Below are positions 38,524 to 48,466 of a stretch of 64,000 bases of DNA, in pieces (positions within the stretch are counted from its first letter, which is position 1; the number at the start of each line of letters is the position of its first letter). A model generated the notes under the pieces. That model was not told where the DNA came from. It worked only from the letters and a program-made list of their open reading frames with translations, and made no database searches. The DNA comes from Micromonospora sp. C28SCA-DRY-2. Its GTDB lineage: Bacteria; Actinomycetota; Actinomycetes; Mycobacteriales; Micromonosporaceae. The stretch is taken from the NCBI RefSeq assembly GCF_030519475.1, contig NZ_JAUMKD010000001.1:496001-560000 (forward strand). The letters run 5' to 3'. The translations under genes and the position numbers were made by a program.

Positions 38524-39864
38524 TCAGGCGGTGAAGCCGGCGACGGGGGCCGGGCGGACCGCCCCGGCCAGCGCGTCGGCGAGCGGCTCGACGTCGGCGT
38601 CGGTCAGCCGGCTCACGGTGATCCGCAGCCCCGGCGGGCCGGCGATCCGGTAGAGCGCGCCCGGCGCGACGGCCCAGCCGGCGTCGCGCAGCGACGTCAG
38701 CGCGCTGGTCTCGTCCGCCACCGGCAGCCAGACGTTGATGCCGCTGCGCCCGTGCGCCGGCAGACCGCGCCGGGCCAGCGCGGCGAGCAGCGCGCCGCGG
38801 CGCCGCTCGTAGCTGCCGGCCGCCCGGTCGACCAGCTCGGCCACCGCCGGGTCCCGCCAGAGCGCCAGGACCAGCCGTTGCAGCACGGTGGAGACCCAGC
38901 CGGCGCCGACCCGGGCCCGGCCGGCCACCCGGGCCACCGTCGTCTCGTCGCCGACCAACACGGCCAGCCGCAGGTCGGGCCCGAAGGGCTTGCTCACCGA
39001 CCGGAGGAAGGCCCACGTCGGGGTCGCCCCGGCCAGCGGGTGCAGCGGTACGCGGGCCAGCTCGGCGGCGTGATCGTCCTCGATCAACAGCAGGTCGGGC
39101 CGGCCGGCGAGCAGCTCGCGCAGCTGCCGCGCCCGGTGCGCGGAGACGGCCGCGCCGGTCGGGTTCTGCGCCCGGCTGGTGACCACGAGCGCGCGGGCCC
39201 CCGCGGCCAGCGCCGAGCGGACGCCGGCGACCAGCGGCCCGTCGTCGTCGACCGGTACGCCGATCGGGCGCAGCCCGAGGGCGGCCACCAGGTCGAGCAG
39301 GTTGGCCCAACCCGGGTCCTCGACCGCCACCGCGTCGCCGGGGCGCAGGTGGGCGCCGAGCAGGCGCTCGATGCCGTCGAGCGCGCCGCCGGTGATGGTC
39401 AGTTCGCCGGCCGGTACGCCGTCGGCGGCCAGCCGCGCCCGGGCCGCCTCGACCAGTTCGGGCAGCACGCCGGCACCGGAGTAGCTGACCGGCGGACCGG
39501 CCGCCGCGGCGAGGGTGGCCAGGTGCGGGCCGAGCGGGGGCAGCAACGCCGGGTCGGGTTCCCCGGTGGACAGGTCGCGCAGGCCGGCCGCCGGCGGCGG
39601 GCGCAGCGCCGAGCGGCGGGATGCCACCGGCGGGCGGGGCCGGACCCGGGTGCCGTGCCGGCCGGCGGTGACCACCAGCCCGCGCTGGCGCAGCTCCTGG
39701 TAGGCCCGGGCGACGGTGGCCGGGCTGACCGCCAGCTCGGCGGCCAGGGCCCGCACCGGCGGCAGCGTGGCGCCGGGCGGCAGCGCGGCAGCCCGGATGC
39801 CGGACTCGATGCTGGCCGAAATCTCGACGGCCGTCGTACCGGTGACCTGATAGCGTGCTGACAC
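38524..39864 (-). CDS. MocR-type regulator (GntR HTH fused to aminotransferase-like domain)
   Basis: A 446-residue PLP-binding transcription factor. The GntR winged helix (about 12-75) has LPPVRALAAELAVSPATVARAYQELRQRGLV. The fold-type I aminotransferase domain follows, with SRAQNPTGAAV near 230, EDDHAAEL near 262 and SVSKPFGPDLRL with the PLP lysine at 292. The GTG has no ribosome site, but TACAAT lies nine bases upstream, so it is probably leaderless. It is divergent from a flavin-barrel/GNAT fusion gene with a 14-bp palindrome in the 34-bp gap, the classic layout in which a MocR regulator controls a PNPOx-type neighbour. Confidence 0.92.
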   Translation of the reverse strand: MSARYQVTGTTAVEISASIESGIRAAALPPGATLPPVRALAAELAVSPATVARAYQELRQRGLVVTAGRHGTRVRPRPPVASRRSALRPPPAAGLRDLSTGEPDPALLPPLGPHLATLAAAAGPPVSYSGAGVLPELVEAARARLAADGVPAGELTITGGALDGIERLLGAHLRPGDAVAVEDPGWANLLDLVAALGLRPIGVPVDDDGPLVAGVRSALAAGARALVVTSRAQNPTGAAVSAHRARQLRELLAGRPDLLLIEDDHAAELARVPLHPLAGATPTWAFLRSVSKPFGPDLRLAVLVGDETTVARVAGRARVGAGWVSTVLQRLVLALWRDPAVAELVDRAAGSYERRRGALLAALARRGLPAHGRSGINVWLPVADETSALTSLRDAGWAVAPGALYRIAGPPGLRITVSRLTDADVEPLADALAGAVRPAPVAGFTA

Positions 39865-39874
39865 AAATGCAGGA

Positions 39875-39888
39875 TTGTACTAGAACAA
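39875..39888. promoter_or_regulatory. Palindrome in the MocR divergent promoter
   Basis: TTGTACTAGAACAA is a 14-bp palindrome with two mismatched bases (TTGT-n-CTAG-n-ACAA). It overlaps the likely -10 (TACAAT, minus strand, 39874-39879) of the MocR gene and lies 10 bases before the start of the divergent gene. It is a probable binding site of the adjacent regulator. Confidence 0.6.
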
Positions 39889-39898
39889 AGGCGGGAGC

Positions 39899-41140
39899 AT
39901 GTACCCACCGACCCCTCGGACCACCGCCAGCCGCAGCCGGGAGCGGATGAGCTACGACCGCGCCGCCGCGCACGCCGTGCTGGACGAGGCGTACCACTGC
40001 GCGCTGGGGTTCGCCGTGGACGGCGAGCCGCGGGTGCTGCCCACCCTGCACGTCCGCCTCGGCGACACCCTCTACCTGCACGGCTCCACCGGCAGCCGGC
40101 CGCTGCTCGCGGCCCGCGGCGACGGGCTGCCGGTCTGCGTCGCGGTCACCCTGCTCGACGGCCTGGTCTACGGCCGCTCCCAGTTCCACCACAGCGCCAA
40201 CTACCGCTCGGTGGTCGCGCACGGCACCGCCCGGCTGGTCACCGACGAGCGGGAGAAGGCCGACGTGCTCGCCGCGCTGGTGGAGAAGGTCGGCGCCGGG
40301 CGCAGCGCGGACAGCCGCCCGCCGAGCCGCCGCGAGCTGGCCGAGACCGCCGTGCTGGCGCTGCCGCTGCGCGAGGTCTCGGTCCGGGCGCGCACCGGGG
40401 GCGTACGCGACGAGGAGGCCGACCTCGACCTGCCGCACTGGGCCGGCGTGGTGCCGCTGCGGCTGACCGCCGGCGTGCCGGAGCCGGACGCCGGCGTCAC
40501 CGCCCCGGTCCCGGCGTACCTGCGGCCGGGCCGGTCGCCGTGGCTGGAGCCGGCGGTGCTGCGCGGCGAGCACGTGGTGCTGGAGCCGCTCGACCTCGCG
40601 CACGCCGACGAGTTGCACACCGCCACCGCCGACCCGGACGTCTGGCGGCACCTGGGCACCGCCATGCCGGCCGACCCGGCCGGGACCGCCGAGGTGGTCG
40701 CCGCCGCGCTGGCCGCGCACCACCGGGGTGAGCGGGTGCCGTGGGTGCAGCGCTGCGCGGTCACCGGCGCGGTGGTCGGCACCACCTCCTACTACGAGGT
40801 CGACCCGGACCGGCGGGCGGTGGCGATCGGATACACCTTCCTGGGCCGGCCGTGGTGGCGCACCGGGATCAACACCGAGGCGAAGCTGCTGCTGCTCACC
40901 CGGGCCTTCGACGAGCTGGGCGCGCTGCGGGTGGTGTGGCACACCGACATCCGCAACGAGCGCTCGCAGCGGGCCATCGAGCGGCTCGGCGCCACCCGCG
41001 AGGGGGTGCTGCGGATGCACCGGCAGCGCGCCGACGGCTCGTGGCGGGACACCGTGCAGTATTCGATGACCGTCGACGAGTGGCGAGGAGCACAGGTCAC
41101 GCTCCGGGAAAGGCTTCGCCGGGCGGCACCGGTGGCGTGA
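39899..41140 (+). CDS. Flavin-nucleotide-binding split barrel + GNAT acetyltransferase fusion
   Basis: A 413-residue two-domain protein. The N-terminal half (about 15-185) is a PNPOx-like split barrel of the flavin-nucleotide-binding group: YDRAAAHAVLDEAYHCALGF, LYLHGSTGSRPLLAA and HSANYRSVVAHGTARLV. The C-terminal half (about 215-400) is a RimJ/RimL-type GNAT with VVLEPLDLAHADELH, IGYTFLGRPWWRTGINTEAKLL and ERSQRAIERLGATREG. The ATG follows GGCGGGAG. It is divergent from the MocR regulator, and its stop overlaps the LysE exporter start. Domain fusion plus exporter suggests modification and export of an amine or amino acid (inference). Confidence 0.85.
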   Translation: MYPPTPRTTASRSRERMSYDRAAAHAVLDEAYHCALGFAVDGEPRVLPTLHVRLGDTLYLHGSTGSRPLLAARGDGLPVCVAVTLLDGLVYGRSQFHHSANYRSVVAHGTARLVTDEREKADVLAALVEKVGAGRSADSRPPSRRELAETAVLALPLREVSVRARTGGVRDEEADLDLPHWAGVVPLRLTAGVPEPDAGVTAPVPAYLRPGRSPWLEPAVLRGEHVVLEPLDLAHADELHTATADPDVWRHLGTAMPADPAGTAEVVAAALAAHHRGERVPWVQRCAVTGAVVGTTSYYEVDPDRRAVAIGYTFLGRPWWRTGINTEAKLLLLTRAFDELGALRVVWHTDIRNERSQRAIERLGATREGVLRMHRQRADGSWRDTVQYSMTVDEWRGAQVTLRERLRRAAPVA

Positions 41141-41808
41141 TGATGTCCGGCGTGCTGGGCATCACCGACATCTGGACGTACCTGCTGGGCACCGTGGCGA
41201 TCATCCTGCTGCCCGGGCCCAACACCCTCTTCGTGCTCTCCACCGCCGCGCAGCGGGGCGTGGCGGCCGGCTACCGGGCCGTGGGCGGGGTGCTCGTCGG
41301 CGACGGGGTGCTGATGCTCCTCTCCGCCGCCGGGGTGGCCTCGCTGCTCCAGGCGTACCCGGCGCTGTTCCTGGTGGTGAAGTACGCCGGCGCCGCGTAC
41401 CTCGGCTATGTGGGGTTGACCATGCTGCGCGGCGCCTGGCGGCGCTGGCGGGACCGCAACGACCCGACCACGCCGCGGCTGATCGACGCCGCGGAGCCGG
41501 CCGCGCTGCGCAGCCCGTTCCGCAAGGCGTTGGTGGTCAGCCTGCTCAACCCGAAGGCGATCCTCTTCTTCATCTCCTTCTTCATCCAGTTCGTCGACCC
41601 CGGGTACGCCTGGCCGGCGCTGTCCTTCCTGCTGCTCGGGCTGATCGCCCAGGTCACCAGCGCGCTCTACCTGACCGCGCTGATCTTCGCCGGGACGTTC
41701 CTGGCGGCGCAGTTCCGCCGGCGCCGCCGCCTCGCCGCCGGCGCCACCACCGGCGTGGCCGCCCTCTTCCTCGGCTTCAGCGTCAAGCTCGCCACCGCCA
41801 CGATGTAA
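41140..41808 (+). CDS. LysE/RhtB family amino acid exporter
   Basis: A membrane protein of 222 residues with about six helices. The N-terminal ILLPGPNTLFVLSTAAQRG is the LysE family signature, with GVLVGDGVLMLLSAAGVASLL, SPFRKALVVSLLNPKAILFFISFF and VDPGYAWPALSFLLLG following. The start ATG overlaps the stop of the flavin-barrel/GNAT gene by one base (TGATG), so translation is coupled. Export of a basic or branched amino acid is likely, but the substrate is unknown. Confidence 0.9.
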   Translation: MMSGVLGITDIWTYLLGTVAIILLPGPNTLFVLSTAAQRGVAAGYRAVGGVLVGDGVLMLLSAAGVASLLQAYPALFLVVKYAGAAYLGYVGLTMLRGAWRRWRDRNDPTTPRLIDAAEPAALRSPFRKALVVSLLNPKAILFFISFFIQFVDPGYAWPALSFLLLGLIAQVTSALYLTALIFAGTFLAAQFRRRRRLAAGATTGVAALFLGFSVKLATATM

Positions 41809-41822
41809 CCCGGCGCGGCGGC

Positions 41823-42752
41823 TCAGGTGCCGTCGCCGCCGCCACCGCCGCCGCCGATGCCGGCGCCGCCGGCCGTGCCGCCGAGGCCGAAGCCCGGGTG
41901 CAGCGGCTCGTCCGGCGGGCGGCTGACGTGCGCGGACTCGGTGATGTTGGCCGACCAGTCGCTGTGCGCCGCCGCGGCGGCGTGCCGGTTGATCGCGTGC
42001 CGCAGCCACCCGTCCACCGTCGCCACCCAGTCCCGCCGCTCCGCGCCGACGTGCCAGACCCGGAACCGGCTGATGCTCTGGTGGGTGATCCCGGCCAGGG
42101 CCAGCCGGCGGTCCAGCCAGAGGATCACCTCCAGCCCGGCCGAGTTCGCCACGAAGATCACCTCCAGCTCGGTCATCGGCCCGGCGTAGAGCGGGGCCAC
42201 CCAGTAACCCAGCCGCTGGTGCAGCGGCAGGGTCTGCTCCACCCCGGGCAGCCGGCCGTCCAGCAGGCCGGCCTGGCGCAGGCTGAAGCCGAGCGTGTCC
42301 AGCGCGGCCAGGACGTGCGCCTGGGTGGGCAGCGGATGGACGAAGACCGGGACCATCGCCCCCTGGTCGAGCTGCGGCTCGATGGCCACCTCGGTACGCA
42401 GCCCCATCCGCAGGCTGAGCAGCGGGACCCCGCCGAAGATGGTCACCGGCGTCTCCCAGGGCATCGGGAACGTGAACGGCATGGTGCGGGCCCGTCCGGC
42501 CCGCACCACGAAGCCGCCGGAGACCGCCGCCTGGTGGAACTGCACCAGGCGGCGGGGCGCCTCCGGGTCGTCCGGCTCGACGGAGGTGACCAGACCGAGG
42601 CGGACGTGCCGGACCGGCACGTCGAACCGGCCGGCGGTGATCGTGATCCGCCCGGGCAACCGCAGCCCCGGGCGGGTGCTCGGGTTGGCCAGGGCGGTCT
42701 GCACGGACAGCCCGGTCCAGCCGGACTCCGGTGACACCCCGGTCAGCCGCAC
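41823..42752 (-). CDS. Spo0M-like sporulation-control/arrestin-fold protein
   Basis: A 309-residue protein of the Spo0M family, whose members have an arrestin-like fold and affect sporulation control. VDTAL-like VQTALANPSTRPGLRLPGRITITAG at the start, VEPQLDQGAMVPVFVHPLP and FSLRQAGLLDGRLPG are family features. The usual first ten residues differ. The C-terminus ends in a long glycine run with Asp-Gly-Thr. The GTG has GGGGGAG four bases upstream. It is convergent with the LysE gene and 90 bases downstream of the CNNM/CBS pair. Confidence 0.75.
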   Translation of the reverse strand: MRLTGVSPESGWTGLSVQTALANPSTRPGLRLPGRITITAGRFDVPVRHVRLGLVTSVEPDDPEAPRRLVQFHQAAVSGGFVVRAGRARTMPFTFPMPWETPVTIFGGVPLLSLRMGLRTEVAIEPQLDQGAMVPVFVHPLPTQAHVLAALDTLGFSLRQAGLLDGRLPGVEQTLPLHQRLGYWVAPLYAGPMTELEVIFVANSAGLEVILWLDRRLALAGITHQSISRFRVWHVGAERRDWVATVDGWLRHAINRHAAAAAHSDWSANITESAHVSRPPDEPLHPGFGLGGTAGGAGIGGGGGGGDGT

Positions 42753-42841
42753 CGCGCTCCCCCGTCCCGGCGGACCGGGCGGGGGCTGCCCCCGCCCGGG
42801 CGGGACCGCCCCGCCGCCGGAGCCGGCTTACCCGGCCGGCC

Positions 42842-43906
42842 TCACCGCAACCGCCGCCCGCGCGGCACCGGGTCGGTCTCGTCGTCGAACTCGCCGATGA
42901 CCTCCTCCAGCAGGTCCTCCAGCGCGACGAACCCGATCGGCCGGGCCGGGCCGCCACCGTTGCGGACCAGCGCGAGCTGGGACTGCCGGGCCCGCATCGC
43001 GGCCACCGCCTCGGTGACCGACGCCGACGCCGGCAGGGTGAACGCGGCGGTCATCAGGTCGCCGGCGGTGGCCGACCGGCCGGTGGTGGTGACCCGCACC
43101 GCCTCGCGGACGTGCACCAGCCCGCAGACGTCGCCGGCGGCGTCCAGCACCGCCAGGCGGGACCGCCCGCTGTCCCGGCTGACCTGCTCGATCCGGTCGG
43201 CGGCGTCGTCCCGGCGCACCGTCACCATCCGGTCGAACGGCTCCATCACCTGCGCCACGGTGGTGCCCTGCAGCTCCAGCATGCTGGTCAGCAACTCGTG
43301 CTGCTCGGCGCCGAGCAGGCCGTGCTCGCGGGACTGCTCCAGCAGGATGCGCAGCTCGCCCGGGCCGTGCACCTGGGCGAGCTGGTTCTGCGGGTTCACC
43401 CGGAACAGCCGCAGGATCGCGTTGGCGAGCGCGTTCAGCGCGGACAGCACCGGCCGGGAGACCCGGGCGAAGGCCCGGAACGGCAGCGCCAGCAGCATCG
43501 CCGAGCGCTCCGCGTCGGTGATCGCCCAGGACTTCGGCGCCATCTCGCCGATCACCAGGTGCAGGAAGGTCACCAGGCTCAGCGCGAAGATCAGCGCGAT
43601 CGCGTGGCTCGCCGCGTCGGGCAGGCCGACCGCGTGCAGCAGCGGGCTGACCAGGTGCTCGATCGCCGGCTCGGCGAGCGCGCCGAGGCCCAGCGTGCAC
43701 AGGGTGATGCCCAACTGGGCGCCGGCCAGCATCAGCGACAGCTCGCGCACCCCGTCCAGGGCGGCCCGGGCCGCCCGGCCGCCACCGGCGGCCGCCTGCT
43801 CCAGCCGGTACCGCTTGCTCGCCACCAGGGCGAACTCGGCGGCCACGAAGAAGCCGTTCAGCGCCAGCAGCAGCACCGAGCTGAACAGCGCCACCCCGGG
43901 GCTCAT
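42842..43906 (-). CDS. CNNM/CBS-domain membrane protein (second of pair)
   Basis: Probable magnesium or cobalt efflux-type protein of the CNNM/TlyC-CorC family. It has 354 residues. The N-terminal CNNM transmembrane domain is at about 1-190 (FFVAAEFALVASKRYRLEQ, LGITLCTLGLGALAEPAIE, IGEMAPKSWAI). Two CBS motifs follow (VAQVMEPFDRMVTVRRDD, AGDLMTAAFTLPASASVTEA). It lacks the C-terminal CorC_HlyC domain seen in its partner. The start overlaps the stop of the upstream paralogue by ATGA. Confidence 0.9.
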   Translation of the reverse strand: MSPGVALFSSVLLLALNGFFVAAEFALVASKRYRLEQAAAGGGRAARAALDGVRELSLMLAGAQLGITLCTLGLGALAEPAIEHLVSPLLHAVGLPDAASHAIALIFALSLVTFLHLVIGEMAPKSWAITDAERSAMLLALPFRAFARVSRPVLSALNALANAILRLFRVNPQNQLAQVHGPGELRILLEQSREHGLLGAEQHELLTSMLELQGTTVAQVMEPFDRMVTVRRDDAADRIEQVSRDSGRSRLAVLDAAGDVCGLVHVREAVRVTTTGRSATAGDLMTAAFTLPASASVTEAVAAMRARQSQLALVRNGGGPARPIGFVALEDLLEEVIGEFDDETDPVPRGRRLR

Positions 43907-45261
43907 GCGGACACCTCCCGGCGCTCGCCGGGCTCGGCCAGCCGCAGCCGGACCGAGTCGGCCACGTGCCGGTCGACCGCGAGCACCTCGACCAGGGCGC
44001 GCGGCTCCACCGCGCCGTCCTCGCCGTCGGCGGGCAGGCTGATCTCCAGCCGGTCGCCGACCTCGGGCACCCGGCCCAGCTCGCGCATCACCAGGCCGGA
44101 GAGGGTGTCGTACTCCGGGGCCTCGGGCAGCGCGATGCCGGTGCTGTCGGCCACCTCGTCGATGCGCCAGCGGGCGGGCACCACCCAGGACCCGTCGTCC
44201 TGCCGGGCCGGGGCGCGCTCCGGCGGGTCGTCCTCGTCCCGGATCGGGCCGACCAGCTCCTCGGCGATGTCCTCCAGCGTGATCACGCCGGCGAAGCCGC
44301 CGTACTCGTCGACCACGCAGGCCATCTGCCGGTGCCCGGACCGCAGCCGGTCCAGCACCGTGGGCAGCGGCAGGGTCTCCGGCACCAGCAGCGGCGGGCC
44401 GGCCACCGCGCCGACCGGGGTGCTCGCCCGCCGGGCCGGGGGTACGCCGAGCACGTCGGCGATCCCGACCACGCCGACCAGGTCGTCGACGCCCTCGGCA
44501 CCGCGCACCGGGAACCGGGAGTGGCCGCTGTCGAGCAGCTCGACCACCCGGCTGACCGGCTCGTTCGCCCGTACGGTGTGCACGTCGACCCGCGGCACCA
44601 TGGCCTCGCCGGCGGTCAGCTGGCGGAAGTCGAGGCCCCGGTCGAGCAGGGTCGACATCTCGACGTCGAGGTGCCCCTCCTGCCGGGACTCGGCGATGAT
44701 CTGCTCCAGGTCCTCCGGGGTGGCCCCGCTGGGCAGCTCCTCGATCGGCTCGATGCCGACCCGGCGGAGCAGCCGGACCGCGGCCCGGTCGAAGAGGGTG
44801 ATCACCGGCCCGGCCACCTTGAGGTAGACCAGGGTGGACCGGGCCAGCGCCCGGGCGACCGGCTCGGCGCGGGCGATGGCCAGGTTCTTCGGCGCCAACT
44901 CGCCCAGCACCATCTGCACCACTGTCGCGATGACCAGGGCCAGCGCCACGGAGAGCGGCAGGCTCAGCGAGCGGGAGACGCCGGCCACGCCGAGCAGGTC
45001 GGCCAGGCCGGCGCCGAGGAACGGCTCGGCGACGTAACCGACCAGCAGCGCGGTGACGGTGATGCCCAGCTGGGCGCCGGAGAGCATGAAGGAGAGCCGG
45101 CCGGTGACCTCCAGGGCCCGGGCGGCGGCCTGGTCGCCGCCGTCGGCGAGCTGCTTGAGCTTGCCTCGGTCCACGGCGACGTAGCCGAACTCCTGGGCCA
45201 CGAAGTAACCGGTGGCGGCGGTGAGAACGATGATGAAGAGGAGACCGACGACGATCAACAC
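43903..45261 (-). CDS. CNNM/CBS/CorC-domain membrane protein (first of pair)
   Basis: A 452-residue paralogue of the downstream gene with full architecture: CNNM membrane domain (TGYFVAQEFGYVAVDRGKLKQL, LGITVTALLVGYVAEPFLG, LGELAPKNLAIARAEP), CBS pair (AGEAMVPRVDVHTVRANEP, VVDEYGGFAGVITLEDI), and a C-terminal CorC/HlyC domain at about 350-440. The GTG start has only weak upstream pairing. The gene is followed by an ATGA overlap with its partner, so a hetero-oligomer is likely. Metal specificity is unknown. Confidence 0.92.
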   Translation of the reverse strand: MLIVVGLLFIIVLTAATGYFVAQEFGYVAVDRGKLKQLADGGDQAAARALEVTGRLSFMLSGAQLGITVTALLVGYVAEPFLGAGLADLLGVAGVSRSLSLPLSVALALVIATVVQMVLGELAPKNLAIARAEPVARALARSTLVYLKVAGPVITLFDRAAVRLLRRVGIEPIEELPSGATPEDLEQIIAESRQEGHLDVEMSTLLDRGLDFRQLTAGEAMVPRVDVHTVRANEPVSRVVELLDSGHSRFPVRGAEGVDDLVGVVGIADVLGVPPARRASTPVGAVAGPPLLVPETLPLPTVLDRLRSGHRQMACVVDEYGGFAGVITLEDIAEELVGPIRDEDDPPERAPARQDDGSWVVPARWRIDEVADSTGIALPEAPEYDTLSGLVMRELGRVPEVGDRLEISLPADGEDGAVEPRALVEVLAVDRHVADSVRLRLAEPGERREVSA

Positions 45262-45454
45262 GGGACGCTCAGGGCTCCCGGGGACGTCGGGGTCGTCAGG
45301 CGCCGGGCACGACCCGGCTGGCTACTGCTGCCCTCCTGGGCAGAGGAGTCGATCATGCACGCCATTTTATCGGCGGCACCTGTACGTCCGCTGAAGGTGT
45401 GCGGAAGGACCCGGGTCGCCCGGTACTGGCGATCCCGGGCCCTGCCGTCCGGTT

Positions 45455-47092
<1,638 letters not shown>

Positions 47093-47245
47093 TCACTGCG
47101 AAGAGTGCCGCCGGGCCCGGAACCCGGCAAGAGGCAAGACGCAGAATCGCCGCAGTCCCGGAATTGGGACGCGCGGGACGCATCCCCGCGAGCGGCGGCG
47201 GATGCCACCCGACGGACGACGCGGACAGCGGGGTACCCCCCGGCC

Positions 47246-47578
47246 TCAGCGGTCGGCCAGCTCGTCCACGTCGAGCAGGCGGGGGTCGACCCGGCCGGTC
47301 CGGTAGGCGGCCCGACCGATCATCTGCGCGGCGACCGGGGCGGTGGCCATCTGGAAGATCCCGACCAGCGCCACCATGCCCAGGTCCTCCGGGTCGCGCA
47401 GCCGCAGCGCCAACCCGACGAGCAGCAGCAGCACCCCGAGCGTCTGCGGCTTGGTGGCGGCGTGCATCCGGTCCAGCACGGTCGGGAAGCGCAGCAGGCC
47501 GATCCCGGCGACCAGGCTGAGCAGCGCGCCGGCGACCAGGAAGGCGCCACCCGACCAGTCGGCGAAGGTGCCGAGCAT
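47246..47578 (-). CDS. mnhG: Mrp Na+/H+ antiporter subunit G
   Basis: Small membrane subunit of 110 residues with three helices. LLSLVAGIGLLRFPTVLDRMHAATKPQTLG is the MnhG/MrpG signature. The ATG follows GAGGAGG. It is the last gene of the Mrp operon, 34 bases after subunit F. Confidence 0.92.
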   Translation of the reverse strand: MLGTFADWSGGAFLVAGALLSLVAGIGLLRFPTVLDRMHAATKPQTLGVLLLLVGLALRLRDPEDLGMVALVGIFQMATAPVAAQMIGRAAYRTGRVDPRLLDVDELADR

Positions 47579-47612
47579 CAGACCCTCCTCGGCACGGCGG
47601 GCGTGGCGGGCA

Positions 47613-47876
47613 TCAGGACTCCTCCCGGACGGCGAAGCGGACCAGCGACACCGAGCCCACGAAGCCGAGCAGCGAGAGCACCACCAGCACCGGCAGGCTG
47701 GTGGCGTTCCGGTTGACCGCCGCCTCGGCGCCCACCCCGCCGATCATGGTGGCGAGCAGCATGTCGGCGGCGATCACCCGGTCCAGCAGGGACGGGCCCC
47801 GGTACAGCCGGACCAGCGCGCACAGCGCGGTGATCGAGAACAGTACGGTGAGGACGGCGGCGAGGATCGCGGTCAC
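47613..47876 (-). CDS. mnhF: Mrp Na+/H+ antiporter subunit F
   Basis: An 87-residue membrane subunit with three helices. RLYRGPSLLDRVIAADMLLATMIG is the MnhF signature. The GTG overlaps the stop of subunit E (GTGA) and has AGGGAG upstream. It functions only within the Mrp complex. Confidence 0.92.
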   Translation of the reverse strand: MTAILAAVLTVLFSITALCALVRLYRGPSLLDRVIAADMLLATMIGGVGAEAAVNRNATSLPVLVVLSLLGFVGSVSLVRFAVREES

Positions 47877-48466
47877 GATCGGTCTCCCTTCGGCACGGAT
47901 TCGGACTGCACCAGGGGCAGCTCCGCGGGCGAGCCGACGGCGCGGACGAGCCGCTGCTCGACGGCGAGGATCCGGTCCCGGCTGCCGGTCAGGTCCTGCG
48001 GGCCGCGGACGTCGAGCACGTGCACGTAGAGGGTGCCGCTGTCCCGGTCCACCTCCACGATCAGCGTCCCCGGCACCAGCGAGATGATCTCGGCGGTGAG
48101 TGCCAGGTTCAGATCGGTGCGCACCCGCAGCCGCACCGCGATGATCGCCCCCCGGGGCCGGAACCCGGGCCGCACGGCGATCCACGCGACGTGCAGGCTC
48201 GCGCGGACCAGCTCGCCGGCGAAGCGGACGGCGAAGACCAGCAGCGGAACGGGCCGCAGCCGGCCGCCGAAGGTCACCGGCGGCAGCGGGAAGAAGACCA
48301 GCACCGCCCCGCCGACCAGCAGCCCGCCCAGCAGGTTGCCCCAGGAGAAGTCGCCCCAGAGCAGCATCCAGATCAGCACCAGCCAGCCGTACGCGATCAG
48401 CTGGTCGCGGGAGCGGACCACCCGGCCGCGCACGTCCCGCGCCCGGTCCGCCGGCTGCGCGTTCAC
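47873..48466 (-). CDS. mnhE: Mrp Na+/H+ antiporter subunit E
   Basis: A 197-residue membrane subunit. WLVLIWMLLWGDFSWGNLLGGLLVG at the start and TAEIISLVPGTLIVEVDRDSGTLYVHVLD near the middle are the MnhE features. Its GTG overlaps the stop of subunit D and its stop overlaps the start of F (both GTGA), which shows tightly coupled translation. Confidence 0.93.
   Translation of the reverse strand: MNAQPADRARDVRGRVVRSRDQLIAYGWLVLIWMLLWGDFSWGNLLGGLLVGGAVLVFFPLPPVTFGGRLRPVPLLVFAVRFAGELVRASLHVAWIAVRPGFRPRGAIIAVRLRVRTDLNLALTAEIISLVPGTLIVEVDRDSGTLYVHVLDVRGPQDLTGSRDRILAVEQRLVRAVGSPAELPLVQSESVPKGDRS

Noticed and set aside
45262..45454. Possible riboswitch or leader upstream of the CNNM/CBS pair
   Set aside because: Only a short local inverted repeat is visible, with no recognisable metal-sensing or nucleotide riboswitch core.
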